Below are positions 29,901 to 38,050 of a stretch of 45,485 nucleotides of DNA, in pieces. Source of the DNA: Deltaproteobacteria bacterium. Its GTDB lineage: Bacteria; Desulfobacterota; Desulfarculia; Desulfarculales; Desulfarculaceae. The notes below the pieces were generated by a model that was given only the letters and a program-made list of their open reading frames with translations, did no database searches and was not told where the DNA came from. The stretch spans positions 1 through 45,485 of the forward strand of contig JAHLLJ010000017.1 in NCBI GenBank assembly GCA_020444205.1. Reading direction: 5' to 3'. Numbering within the stretch: the stretch's first letter is position 1; each line of letters starts with the position of its first letter. The translations under genes and the position numbers were made by a program.

Positions 29901-30049
29901 GGGTGGTACACGTAAGGGATGGCCTGGTTCCAGTGAGCGGCCAGGGGCCAGGTGTGGGCCAGAGTGAGCAAGGCCAACAGCACCACCACGGCCAGCCCGG
30001 CGGGCCAGGCGCGGCGGGGCGCGGCTTGCTCTTTAGGCTCTTTGTTCAT
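26960..30049 (-). CDS. Very large GT-C-like membrane protein with beta-domain tail
   Basis: 1029 residues from the ATG at 30049, which overlaps the preceding gene in ATGA; an in-frame extension upstream lies wholly inside that gene. About 12 or more membrane helices lie in residues 20-600. The first loop has MPGDHLQFYYWSWLF and an NTFLHPQGIALY segment, followed by AYNAVVLLTYLLAGLAAFALARR, typical of a family of bacterial GT-C-like membrane proteins. The Asp in PGDHLQFYYW is the likely catalytic position. The C-terminal 350 residues are beta-rich repeats with PPGRYVARFRL and PPGTYVARLRLR, probably carbohydrate-binding-like folds in the periplasm. Substrate unknown. Confidence 0.75.
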   Translation of the reverse strand: MNKEPKEQAAPRRAWPAGLAVVVLLALLTLAHTWPLAAHWNQAIPYVYHPSPGWELVPQMPGDHLQFYYWSWLFTDNLTGPSSFPSNPYEFNTFLHPQGIALYANFPFSLFYLVLQPLGALSAYNAVVLLTYLLAGLAAFALARRMLGSSLAALPVALIYALLPFRASQALSGHLYGFIAFMLPATLWCLEKGWARGSAWWGALGGLLLLAVGLMEGHLLFYTTLLLGLYLPLRLLTLSGQGEPGDALQNGGAASAWWVAGAGLALGLSLHLAAGRGHESLATGMGMAVSLALGLVLLISLWLVLAELAARLTTLGIAGSRLYLARGLAPLLLSPLYAVQYWLDVPHLGKLLILLLLAWGAWRCLPALWRARQWPGLPRGTWLPLIALGVGWGLGAAAMMVQKARVLDESIASKGRSLGEVKLFAPHLADLFRISPAHSEQVVYLGLVTLILAGAGLLLLALGRRGQGLRAPVALWAGLGTLAALLCLGPNLPQLPLYAWLYEYMPFFNYPRVPGRLVIFAVLFLGLLGGWTLKELAKAWGGGRIAALALAVAVSLGVAWDFWPARDPGLCLMPPPGPLATEVKEKLPTGPQAKQRLLGLPIWPGDSHQSSVYELLISQTRAVMVNGYSPQVPQAYVDQVFWPLYPLDFGLVTPQAWDTLTRLKVGMVAFYEDEEVYTRKVCPFPPELARRRLVAGSRFQAELQAGNVWLLKPRNAALEPAQALAQVSPVTSWWDASWLPGNTGRLVEDKNASGWGLLFEEATSLDGPLGPRLERPAGNVAQAKAGGDAPGWLARGPGRPLPPGTYVARLRLRRGPGGLPGRVEAVDKSTGKVLARLKLVPSSLPVDNAWHDVVLPFTLEGLVPLELRVWFSGRADLALDAAMLNFAGMQRPQAYYPASRLWRQAGQLVADPAASTGLAISARKGLTPPLYLMHGPQQTYPPGRYVARFRLAATQGAAPQALLAELSVATDLGRLPLATARVRGKDLGAKYRDIELVFELKRRCELGLRVRYAQGGDLRVAGASITSLD

Positions 30050-32475
30050 GGCTCCAGCCGAGTAATATTCATGGAGAGCACCCGCAGGGATGCCAGGCCG
30101 GTGGTGCCCACCCGGAACTCCAAATTGGTGGCCCAACGCTTCAGGCTGAACTCCAGGGATACCGCTTGCTTAAGCTCTTGTCCGCTTAGCCTGCGGGTCA
30201 TCAGGGTGCTCTGACCTTTGTTTTCGCTCAGATCAACCCAGGCCACCTGCTCCGGCCCGGCGTAGGGGCTGTGTATGATCGCGGTGGCCTGGTAGCGCCC
30301 CGGCGGCAGGGCCAGGTACTGACCCCATACGTACAAGCCGGGTTTGATCCCGGCGGGTATGTCCAGGGCCTGGGGATCCTCCGGCGCGGTCTTGACCGGG
30401 CCGTGCTGATAGCGGGCCGGAGGAAGGGGCAACTCCATGAGGGCCTTGGGCTCCACATCCGGTGCGCCCAGGCGCCAGATAGCCCCGCCTGACGGCATAT
30501 CCGAGAGCCGGTTCCACAGCACCACCCGCTGGGCCGGGTTGCGGTAGTTGAGCACCCCTTGGCCGATGTGGTCGGCGGCCACTCCGGAGCCGGCCACCAG
30601 GAGCATGGCCAGCACCAGGCCCGCTAGGGCGCGTCCTGGGCCAAAGCGCTGGTTGCCCAGGTTCATGGCCACCACTGCCGCCAGGGCCAGGAGCATCCAG
30701 ATAAGGGCCAGTTGGGCGTTTTCCTGGGGAACCTTGTAGTTAAAGATAAAGGCGGGCAGCAGGTTGTCGATGAGTGGGAACTGCAGGCCGCTGCCCAATA
30801 CCACCTTGTGGCCGTACACCGCCGAAGGGTAGTGCATCACCCACAGCGAGGCCGCCAGGCTAAGCACGCCCAACACCGCCACGTAGAGCAGGTAACGGGG
30901 CGGGCCCCAATGGGCTCCGGCGGCCAGGCCCACGGCCAAAAAAGGCACCGCGGCCACCAGGTAACGCGAAGGGGGATTGATGCCCCCGAACCAGTCGGCG
31001 AACAGCCCGGCCACCACATACACCGCCCCGGCCATGGCCAGGCACCAGAAGCCGTCGCTGAAGCGCCGGCGCACCAGCCACACCAGCCCGGCCACGGCGG
31101 CCAGCCAAATGGCTCCGTAGGTGAGCATGCCCTCGCCCGCGTCCACCCAAATGCCGCTAAGCCCCTCCCAAAAGCCGCGCGGGTTCAGGTAGTGGCCCTG
31201 GGCGTGTATCTCCTGCCCGGGAAAGGGCTGGCCATAGAGCCACATGAAGTAGGAAGCCAGCAGCCCGGCCGAAGCCAGGCAGGGCAGGGCAAAGGCGATC
31301 AGTCCCTTGAAAGAGCGCCAATGCATGCGGGCCAGGAAATAGGCCCCCAACACCAGGCACAGCACGGCAAAGCGCTCATGGAACCAGGGCAGATAGCCGG
31401 TGAGAAGGCCCGCCAAAAACAGCAGCCCCCATTGGCCCCGCCCGGCCGAGCGCATCAAACGGAAGGCGCTCACCGAAAAGGCGGCCGCGGCTATCTCGGG
31501 AAAGGCCAGGTTGGAGTAGATGAGCCCGGGCAGGGCCAGGGCCGCCCCGGCCGCGCCCAGCAGGGCCGGGCCGTCACGCCCCGTGAACAGCCGCCCCAGC
31601 CAGAACACCTCGGTGACCATCCAGGCGGCCAACAGCCACAGGCATATGGTGGCGGTCTTGCGCGGCCCCTGGCCCAGGTAGAGGCCCCAGGCGTAGAAAG
31701 GGGCCATCAGGGTGGGCAGGCCGGGCCGGTGCTTGCTTATCCAGCGGCCATCGTCGGTCCAGCCGCCGTGCCCGCCAATGACCTTGCCCGGGTCCAGGTA
31801 ATAAGAGTTTTCCCGCAGGAAGATGTTTTCAGCCAGATCCAGGTCGTGGTCCACGGCCAGGGTGTGGGCGTTGAAAAGGTACTGGGGCTCGTCGCCGCCC
31901 ATGAACTTGCCCACTTGGCTGCTCACCAGGGTGAGCCGCGCCCCCACCCCGGCGAACAGCGCCAGGGCCAGGATGAACACTATTAATGAAAGCCAGCGGC
32001 TGTGCGGCTCATCGCGCTTGCGCAGAAGCTCCGGCGCGGCCAAGCGGGTCTGTATGAATACTGCTCCGGCGGCGGCCAGGGCGGCCAGGGGCCAGGCCTC
32101 CCGGGACAGGGCCAGGGGGGCCGGGCTGCCGCCGTACATCGGGGGCAGTAGCTCGGCCAAGGGCACCAGGAACAGGGCCAGGGAAGGCAGCCAGGCCCTG
32201 CCCGCCAGACGGCGCGCCCGGGGGCCTTCCATCCCCTGGCGGGTAAGCCAGGAGTATTGCCAGCAGGAGGTAAGTATCTGCGCCAGCCACATGGCCAGGC
32301 CCAAGGTCACCGGAATCCACCAGGGAGGCCATTGCCAGATCACCGCGTTTTGGCCACCCTCTTGGGCGGCCATGACCACCGCCCAACGGGTGGCGGCCAA
32401 AAGGCCCCAGGACAGACCCGCGGCCCAGACCAAAGGGTGGCTCAGGCCGCCTAATTTGATCTGTACGGCGTTCAT
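30046..32475 (-). CDS. GT-C-like glycosyltransferase with C-terminal beta domain
   Basis: 809 residues. About a dozen membrane helices. After the first few comes GGDEPQYLFNAHTLAVDHDL, with Asp-Glu in the position of the GT-C catalytic acid pair, and later SKHRPGLPTLMAPFYAWG, a common motif of the ArnT/PMT-like group. A periplasmic C-terminal domain (about 650-809) includes PPGRYQATAIIHS and a jelly-roll-like pattern resembling the tails of the next gene. Overlaps both neighbours by four bases (ATGA), so it is part of a three-gene operon. Confidence 0.8.
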   Translation of the reverse strand: MNAVQIKLGGLSHPLVWAAGLSWGLLAATRWAVVMAAQEGGQNAVIWQWPPWWIPVTLGLAMWLAQILTSCWQYSWLTRQGMEGPRARRLAGRAWLPSLALFLVPLAELLPPMYGGSPAPLALSREAWPLAALAAAGAVFIQTRLAAPELLRKRDEPHSRWLSLIVFILALALFAGVGARLTLVSSQVGKFMGGDEPQYLFNAHTLAVDHDLDLAENIFLRENSYYLDPGKVIGGHGGWTDDGRWISKHRPGLPTLMAPFYAWGLYLGQGPRKTATICLWLLAAWMVTEVFWLGRLFTGRDGPALLGAAGAALALPGLIYSNLAFPEIAAAAFSVSAFRLMRSAGRGQWGLLFLAGLLTGYLPWFHERFAVLCLVLGAYFLARMHWRSFKGLIAFALPCLASAGLLASYFMWLYGQPFPGQEIHAQGHYLNPRGFWEGLSGIWVDAGEGMLTYGAIWLAAVAGLVWLVRRRFSDGFWCLAMAGAVYVVAGLFADWFGGINPPSRYLVAAVPFLAVGLAAGAHWGPPRYLLYVAVLGVLSLAASLWVMHYPSAVYGHKVVLGSGLQFPLIDNLLPAFIFNYKVPQENAQLALIWMLLALAAVVAMNLGNQRFGPGRALAGLVLAMLLVAGSGVAADHIGQGVLNYRNPAQRVVLWNRLSDMPSGGAIWRLGAPDVEPKALMELPLPPARYQHGPVKTAPEDPQALDIPAGIKPGLYVWGQYLALPPGRYQATAIIHSPYAGPEQVAWVDLSENKGQSTLMTRRLSGQELKQAVSLEFSLKRWATNLEFRVGTTGLASLRVLSMNITRLEP

Positions 32476-32936
32476 CGCTTTGGCAGCCCATAGCGCTCCC
32501 GCCAGGGGTCCCAGAGGCGGGTGCGGGTCATGTCTTTATAAAGGCGCGGGTTGTCGGCCTTGGCCCGTTTAAGGGCCTCCCGGGCTCGGTCGTCATCCCC
32601 GGCCCGGGCCTCCAGCCAGGCCAGCTCCAGCCAAAAAAACACTGGATAGCTACCCCGGTAGGCCTCCAACTCGGCCCACAGGCCCTCGCGCTGCTCTTTG
32701 GAGAGCTGGCCCCCCTGAGCCACGCTTTTTTGATGAGCCAGGCCCAGACGCGGCAGCAGGCGGTAGTCGGGCCGCCGGTTCTCCTCCAGGCGGTGCTGGG
32801 CGGCCAGGCGGCGAAGCTCGCGCCCCTGCAGGGTGGGCCACAACAGGATCAGCGCGGCCACCACCACCACTACCGTGATTAGCCAGGGGGGGAGGCCATG
32901 CCGCTGGGGCGTGGGCTGCAGGGAGGAGGGATTCAA
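32472..32936 (-). CDS. Small membrane-anchored TPR-like protein
   Basis: 154 residues from a TTG start. One membrane helix (about 18-38, ITVVVVVAALILLW), then a helical soluble part, including FFWLELAWLEARAGDDDRAREALKRA, that looks like a tetratricopeptide repeat. First gene of the minus-strand GT-C operon, ending in ATGA overlap with the 809-residue protein. Presumably a periplasmic scaffold for the transferases; this is inference from position and architecture. Confidence 0.7.
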   Translation of the reverse strand: MNPSSLQPTPQRHGLPPWLITVVVVVAALILLWPTLQGRELRRLAAQHRLEENRRPDYRLLPRLGLAHQKSVAQGGQLSKEQREGLWAELEAYRGSYPVFFWLELAWLEARAGDDDRAREALKRAKADNPRLYKDMTRTRLWDPWRERYGLPKR

Positions 32937-33286
32937 GCTACTTGGGCTCCCCTAAGACTACCCCGGGTGCCACGGGCGCCAGGGAGGTCGTGTGCGGGTT
33001 GCAAGGGCGGGCCAGGCCGGCCCCAACGGGGCTATCTGGTATAAGGCCCCGTTTATTACCAACTTTTCCTGTAGCACGTTTGCCGCGTGCTACTCAAGGG
33101 ATATTCCTTCGGCACACCGCGCCACCCGTTTTACCGGGCCGGCCTCCGTGGGGAACGCGCTGGATTGCCTAAAAGGCGTCCAAAGGAGGCCCAAAGCCGG
33201 TTCGAATGTAGTATAGCAGTCCGTCCTATGGGTGTAAGCATCGCAAGGTATTAAATAACCTGATTTTTAATGGGCAAGGCGCGGAA
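32937..33286 (-). other. Long gene-free region, probable structured leader
   Basis: 350 bases between the flippase-like gene and the GT-C operon, both on the minus strand. It holds the promoter at 33210-33238 and two perfect 8-base hairpins: 33071-33078 with 33086-33093 (GTAGCACG/CGTGCTAC, 7-base loop) and 33025-33032 with 33046-33053 (AACGGGGC/GCCCCGTT, 13-base loop). No open frame here looks like a gene. If the promoter is used, the mRNA leader is about 270 bases. Confidence 0.55.
33210..33238 (-). promoter_or_regulatory. Extended -10 promoter of the GT-C operon
   Basis: On the minus strand CTTACA (33233-33238), 17 bases, then TATACT (33210-33215), preceded by TG one base away (TGCTATACT), an extended -10. 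The -35 box is weak, as is common with extended -10 promoters. It drives toward the TPR-like and GT-C genes. Confidence 0.5.
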
Positions 33287-34276
33287 TTAGGACGGCGGGT
33301 CGGAAGGCGGGAGCGACTTGGCGGCGCGCTCTATGCCTCCCCTCAGGTACATGGGGATGGCGGGCAGGGCGCTGGCCATGGAGCCCAGGTTGACCAAAAA
33401 GCCGATCAAAAAGGCGGAGGTGGAGCTGATGCCCACCAGGCTGAAAAAGGCTACGTACAGGCCCTCCAACACCCCGAAGCTGGAAAAGCTGACCGGCAAG
33501 CGGGCCAGGAAGAACACCGCCGGGGTCACCGCCGCCGACTCCAGCAGGGTGAGGTCCAGGTTCAGGGCCTTGGCGATGAGCCAGTTGAAGATCACCGGCG
33601 CGCCCTGCTCCAGGAAAGACAAAAACAAGAACCACAGCAACACCCCCCGGTTGCGCCGGTACTGGTGGTAGGCCTTGACAAAATCCAGCAGCCAGGCCAG
33701 CAACCGGCTGCGCTGGCGCCAGCGGCGCTCGGCCTGGCCATGTAGGCGCTCGGCCCAGGCGGTAAAGCTGAGCAGCACCGCCAGGCAGGCCGCGGCCAAG
33801 AAGCCGAATGACCAGTAGAAAAACTCGCTGGGCAGCCCGGTGGTGATGCCGGCCAGCAGCACCAGGCCGATAACCGCCGCCAGGGCGGCGGCCACAAAGC
33901 CCAGGGCTCGCTCCAAGAAGATGCTGGCCGCCACCGCCTGGCTGGGGCGGCCCGGCTTGGCGAAAATACCCACCCGCACCGCGTCGGCCCCCAGGGTGCT
34001 GGGCAAAAAGCAACCCGCAAAGGTGGCTAAATAGTAAGCCTTCAGCGACTCGCCGTGCCCCGCTTGAAAGCCCTGACTCACCAGCAGCAGACGCCACTTG
34101 TAGCTCATGAGCCAGCGGTCCAGGGTGAAAGCAACCAAAAGCAGGACCAAGAACTCCCACCGGGCCCCGGCCACCGCCCGCCAGGCCTGCTTAAGGTCCA
34201 CGAAGAACAAAAGCAGGATTATCAGCAGGCCCAGGCTTATGCCCATGCGCAACCAGGTTTTGGCGGATTTTTTCAA
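33287..34276 (-). CDS. Flippase-like (LPG synthase TM-domain) membrane protein
   Basis: 329 residues, seven to eight membrane helices. Matches the PF03706 / UPF0104 family: YYLATFAGCFLPSTLGADAVRV and a late SFSSFGVLEGLYVAFFSLVG segment. Members translocate or help synthesise lipids, and stand-alone ones are often near glycan genes, where they are thought to flip polyprenyl-linked sugars. The TTG start has a GGAGG ribosome site nine bases upstream. A second member of the family is at 38051-39130. Confidence 0.9.
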   Translation of the reverse strand: MKKSAKTWLRMGISLGLLIILLLFFVDLKQAWRAVAGARWEFLVLLLVAFTLDRWLMSYKWRLLLVSQGFQAGHGESLKAYYLATFAGCFLPSTLGADAVRVGIFAKPGRPSQAVAASIFLERALGFVAAALAAVIGLVLLAGITTGLPSEFFYWSFGFLAAACLAVLLSFTAWAERLHGQAERRWRQRSRLLAWLLDFVKAYHQYRRNRGVLLWFLFLSFLEQGAPVIFNWLIAKALNLDLTLLESAAVTPAVFFLARLPVSFSSFGVLEGLYVAFFSLVGISSTSAFLIGFLVNLGSMASALPAIPMYLRGGIERAAKSLPPSDPPS

Positions 34277-34527
34277 GCGGCGCGGCCTCCTGGGGAAATG
34301 TCCTGAGCCAAGTTATCACCCGCCCCCTTGGGCGTCAACGCGGGCATGGCCCGCCTTGTTTCGGTTCCCGAGGGTGGTTAACCTGATTGTATAGGTAGGC
34401 ATTACGCCCGTCCCCGGGATGATCAGGCGTTCGAGAATCCGGCCGCATAGGCCGGCCAGCCCCAAGGCTATGCGCGGAGCGTTGGCAGTACCGCGGTAAA
34501 CCTTTTCTTGCAACCTAAGGAGACACC

Positions 34528-35034
34528 ATGCCCAGCAGGAAATTTTTTGGCTTAGTGATTTTGTTGGCCGTTGCCTTGGCCCTGCCTGGGTTGGCCCAGG
34601 TGGCAACCGCCGGGGACTACGGAGCCCTGCAAGGGGTCAAATCCATGGACGCCGTGTTCGACATACGGGGCAAGAGCCCCAAGTCCGTGCTGATCGGTTT
34701 GAAACTGGTGCACAGCATGTACAAGGACCAGGCGCTTAGGAAAGCGGACCCGGACCCCAAGTTCGCGGTGATTTTCATAGGTCCCGCCGTAAAGCTGGTG
34801 TCCACCAACCGCAAGGGTTTTTCCATGGATGACGCCAAGGTGCTGGACCAGCTTGCCCAGACCCTGAAGGCCATGGCCGCCGACGGTATCGAGTTGGAGA
34901 TTTGTGTTTTTGCGGCCCACTTGCTCAAGGTGGACCCGGCCACCATCCTGCCGGTGATAAAAAAGGTGCCCAACGGCTGGATTTCGGTGATCGCTTATCA
35001 GCAAAAGGGTTTTGCCCTGGTGCCCATCTACTAA
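34528..35034 (+). CDS. Secreted DsrE-like protein
   Basis: 168 residues. Signal peptide (residues about 1-28, ending ATA). The rest resembles the DsrE/DsrF-like fold: AVFDIRGKSPKSVLIGLKLVHSM, FAVIFIGPAVKLV, LEICVFAAHLLKV with the single Cys at the family's active position, and a final WISVIAYQQKGFALVPIY. Cytoplasmic relatives relay sulfur; an exported version may bind a small ligand or sulfur species. A good AAGGAGA ribosome site is present. It stands alone, followed by a strong hairpin. Confidence 0.85.
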   Translation: MPSRKFFGLVILLAVALALPGLAQVATAGDYGALQGVKSMDAVFDIRGKSPKSVLIGLKLVHSMYKDQALRKADPDPKFAVIFIGPAVKLVSTNRKGFSMDDAKVLDQLAQTLKAMAADGIELEICVFAAHLLKVDPATILPVIKKVPNGWISVIAYQQKGFALVPIY

Positions 35035-35066
35035 ACTGCGGACAAATCCAGCTCCAACACACCCCA

Positions 35067-35097
35067 CCGCCGGGGCCTAGCCAAAGGGCCCCGGCGG
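35067..35097 (+). terminator. Strong hairpin after the DsrE-like gene
   Basis: CCGCCGGGGCC (35067-35077) pairs perfectly with GGCCCCGGCGG (35087-35097) across a 9-base loop, 32 bases after the stop codon. No T-run follows, so it may act as an mRNA 3' stabiliser or a U-poor terminator. Confidence 0.5.
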
Positions 35098-35224
35098 CGA
35101 GTGGTCATGCCGTGCGCTGGCCTCGGCTCCCCGCCATGCCGGTTGCACAAACCGCCAGGTTTCATTAGGCTTAGCCAAATCTCACGCCTGGGGCCATGCT
35201 CCATGGCGGACAGCGAGGGCGGTT

Positions 35225-37090
35225 ATGTGCGGCATCAATGGATTCAGCTGGGAAGACCAAGGCCTTATCCAGGCCATGAACAAGCGCCTGGTTCACCGGG
35301 GACCTGACGCCCACGGCGACTACGTGGGCGGTGGGGCCAGCCTGGGGCACACCCGTTTGTCCATCATCGACCTGTCCGAGCGTGGCCGCCAGCCCATGGT
35401 CAACGAGCACGGCGATGTGCGCATAGTGGTCAACGGCGAGATATACAATTACCTGGATCTGCGCAAGGAACTTATCGATGCGGGGCACGTGTTCCGCTCA
35501 GACAGCGACTCCGAGGTGGTGCTGCACGGCTATGAAGAATGGGGGCCGGGAGTAATCGAGCGCATCTCGGGCATGTTTTGCTTTGCGGTGCTGGATGAAA
35601 AACGCCGCCGCGTCATGCTGGGCCGCGACCGCCTGGGCATCAAGCCCCTCTACTACCACCACGCGGGCAACAAGCTGATCTTCAGCAACGAAATCAAGGG
35701 CCTGCTTTGCTGGGACGGCCTGCAGCGCCGGGTGGACCTGCCGGGGCTATATCAATACCTGGGCTATGAGTACGTACCCGCTCCGCGCACCCTTTTCGAT
35801 GGGGTGAAAAAGCTAAAGCAAGGCCATTACGCCATTTTCGAAATGGACTCGGGCAACTTCAGCGAAACTCAGTACTGGGACGTGGAGTTCGCCCCGCGCT
35901 TTTCCCGCCCCGAGGAGGCGGTGGAGGAGCTTCAGGCCTTGCTCAAACTGGCGGTCAAGCGCCGCCTGATGAGCGACGTGCCCCTGGGGGTGTTCCTCTC
36001 CGGCGGGCTGGACTCCACCACCGTGGTGGCCCTGATGCGCGAGCTGGGGGTGGAGCACATCCGCAGCTTTTCCATCGCCTATCCCGACCCCAGCTTCAGC
36101 GAGCTGGAGTATGCCAACGACATGGCCCAACACTACGGCACCGACCAGACGGTGCTGATGATCGAGGGCCTGACCATGGAAGACCTGGAGAGCGCGGTCT
36201 ACCACCTGGACGAGCCCATGACCGACCTTTCGGCCATCCCCCTTATGCTCATCTGCCGCAAGGCCAAGGAGACGGTCACCGTGGTGCTCTCCGGCGAGGG
36301 CGGCGACGAGATATTCGCGGGCTATGATCGCTTCAAGGCCTCCAAGGCGGCGGGCTACCTGGGCCGCCTGCCCGGCTGCGCCCCCCTGCTGCACCGTATG
36401 GCCTCCCTTTTGCCGGACCAGCCGCAAAAAAAGGGGGCCATCAACGTGGCCAAGCGTTTTCTGGATGGCTGCGTGCTGCCCCGGGAGGGGGAGCATTTGC
36501 GCTGGCAGTACTTCCTGCCTCCGGCCCTGGCCGGTGAGCTGTTCAACCGCGAGGCCACGGCCCAGCTCAACATAAACGACCCCTTCGCGCCCATCCGCTC
36601 GGTGCTGGCCTCTTGCAACTCTAAAGACCGCCTGGACCGGGAGGTTTATCTGGACCTCAAGCTGGCCATGGCCGACAGCGTGCTCATGAAGGTGGACAAG
36701 ATGTCCATGTCCACCTCCCTGGAGGTGCGCGTTCCCTTCCTGGATCACGAGGTGATCGAGTTTACCGCATCCATGCCCTCCTGGTTCAAGCTCAAGGGCT
36801 TCACCACCAAGTACATCCTGCGCCAGGCAATCCGGGGATTGGTGCCCGACCGGGTGGCTTTCAGGGGCAAGCAGGGATACTCCCTGCCGGTCAAAAACCT
36901 GTTGCGCGATCAGCTCCAGCCGGTGATGAAGGAGCTCTTGACCACCAGCCCCCTGGTCACCGAATACTTGCAACCAGCCACGGTGAACACCCTCATGGCC
37001 CAACATTTGGCCGGCACCCACAACCACAATCACGTGCTGTGGGCATTGATGAACGCGGCTCTGTGGCATCGCCGATTCTTCGAGAACTAG
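35225..37090 (+). CDS. asnB: Glutamine-hydrolysing asparagine synthetase-type amidotransferase
   Basis: 621 residues. N-terminal class-II glutaminase: Cys in MCGINGFSW (nucleophile after Met removal) and RLVHRGPDAHGDYV. C-terminal ATP-dependent synthetase: PP-loop GVFLSGGLDSTTVVALM and SGEGGDEIFAGYDRF. Makes asparagine, or in surface-polysaccharide loci amidates a sugar carboxylate (WbpS/VioC-like). Being flanked by glycan-related genes, the second role is plausible but cannot be told from sequence alone. A GAGGGCGGT ribosome site precedes the ATG. Confidence 0.9.
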   Translation: MCGINGFSWEDQGLIQAMNKRLVHRGPDAHGDYVGGGASLGHTRLSIIDLSERGRQPMVNEHGDVRIVVNGEIYNYLDLRKELIDAGHVFRSDSDSEVVLHGYEEWGPGVIERISGMFCFAVLDEKRRRVMLGRDRLGIKPLYYHHAGNKLIFSNEIKGLLCWDGLQRRVDLPGLYQYLGYEYVPAPRTLFDGVKKLKQGHYAIFEMDSGNFSETQYWDVEFAPRFSRPEEAVEELQALLKLAVKRRLMSDVPLGVFLSGGLDSTTVVALMRELGVEHIRSFSIAYPDPSFSELEYANDMAQHYGTDQTVLMIEGLTMEDLESAVYHLDEPMTDLSAIPLMLICRKAKETVTVVLSGEGGDEIFAGYDRFKASKAAGYLGRLPGCAPLLHRMASLLPDQPQKKGAINVAKRFLDGCVLPREGEHLRWQYFLPPALAGELFNREATAQLNINDPFAPIRSVLASCNSKDRLDREVYLDLKLAMADSVLMKVDKMSMSTSLEVRVPFLDHEVIEFTASMPSWFKLKGFTTKYILRQAIRGLVPDRVAFRGKQGYSLPVKNLLRDQLQPVMKELLTTSPLVTEYLQPATVNTLMAQHLAGTHNHNHVLWALMNAALWHRRFFEN

Positions 37091-37263
37091 GCCGGGCATC
37101 AAACGCACTACCATAGGGCTGGCGGTTTATTCGCAAGGACCGCATAATTAATGAATCGTTGATTTTTTCAGCCCAACCCCCATGAGGCACCTGGGCTGGA
37201 CAGCTTCCACGACCCCATGATAATTTTCTTAAAGGCTAACTATTCGCCACACAAGAGGATTTA

Positions 37264-38040
37264 ATGGCCAACTCCTCCCAGGACCAGCCAGCCAATCTCA
37301 AGACTCACCAGATGGCCACCAGCGGGGGCAGCGCATTGAAGCGCTACCAAGATCTCATCGTTGGTACGCGCTCCTGGGGGCGTCTTTTCTACTTTGAGCT
37401 GTGCATGCTCATGGCCAACTGCCCAGGCGCCTTGGGGCTGTTCCTGCGCAAGCTACTGTGGCCCCGCTTGTTCGCCTCCTGCGGCAAGGGAGTGATGTTC
37501 GCCGCCGGGGTGGTGCTGCGCCATCCCGGGCGTATCCACTTGGGCGAGCGGGTGGTGATAAGCGAACGTTGCATCCTGGACGGACGCAGCCCGGAGAGCG
37601 AGCGGGCAGTGGTGGTGGGCGACGATGTGAACTTGGCCAACGAGGTGATGCTCTCGGCCAAGCAAGGCTATATCGAGATAGGCCCCCGCTGCGGCCTGGG
37701 GGCCCGGGTGGTGGTCCATTCGGTGGCGGGCAACCCGGTGACCATCGGCCCGGACGTGGTCATCGGCCCCCTTTGCTATCTGGCTGGAGGCGGCAATTAC
37801 CACACCGGCCGGTTGGACCTACCCATCGGGGTGCAGGGCATAAAGGACATGGGCGGCATCAAGATTCAAGCCGGGGCCTGGCTGGGAGCCGGGGTCTATG
37901 TACTGGACGGAGTCACCGTGGGCCAAGGGGCCATAGCCGCCGCCGGAGCGGTGGTGGCCAGCGACGTGCCCGATCTGGCCGTGGTGGGCGGAGTGCCCGC
38001 CAAGCTCATCAAGATGCGCATTGAGGAAGATTCTGCCTAG
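37264..38040 (+). CDS. Hexapeptide-repeat (left-handed beta-helix) acyltransferase
   Basis: 258 residues. Repeats of the [LIV]GxxxxI type run from about residue 85 to 240: [55 protein letters not shown] and a final VPAKLIKMR, like serine or sugar O-/N-acetyltransferases (WcaF/VatD-like). The N-terminal 80 residues are helical and contain [15 protein letters not shown], a common leader in polysaccharide acyltransferases. Catalytic His candidates lie in [11 protein letters not shown]. An AGAGGA ribosome site precedes the ATG. The acceptor is unknown. Confidence 0.88.
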   Translation: MANSSQDQPANLKTHQMATSGGSALKRYQDLIVGTRSWGRLFYFELCMLMANCPGALGLFLRKLLWPRLFASCGKGVMFAAGVVLRHPGRIHLGERVVISERCILDGRSPESERAVVVGDDVNLANEVMLSAKQGYIEIGPRCGLGARVVVHSVAGNPVTIGPDVVIGPLCYLAGGGNYHTGRLDLPIGVQGIKDMGGIKIQAGAWLGAGVYVLDGVTVGQGAIAAAGAVVASDVPDLAVVGGVPAKLIKMRIEEDSA

Positions 38041-38050
38041 TCAAAACGTC

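Noticed and set aside
33199-33207. GGTTCGAAT, resembling a tRNA T-loop
   Set aside because: The flanking bases cannot form the five-pair T stem and no anticodon arm or acceptor stem is in range.
35813-37114. 433-codon open frame on the minus strand opposite asnB
   Set aside because: Same antisense composition effect; AsnB motifs cover the plus strand throughout.
37163-37198. Hairpin CAGCCCA/TGGGCTG next to a T-run, as a terminator of asnB
   Set aside because: The T-run precedes the stem on the plus strand, so the polarity is wrong for either strand.
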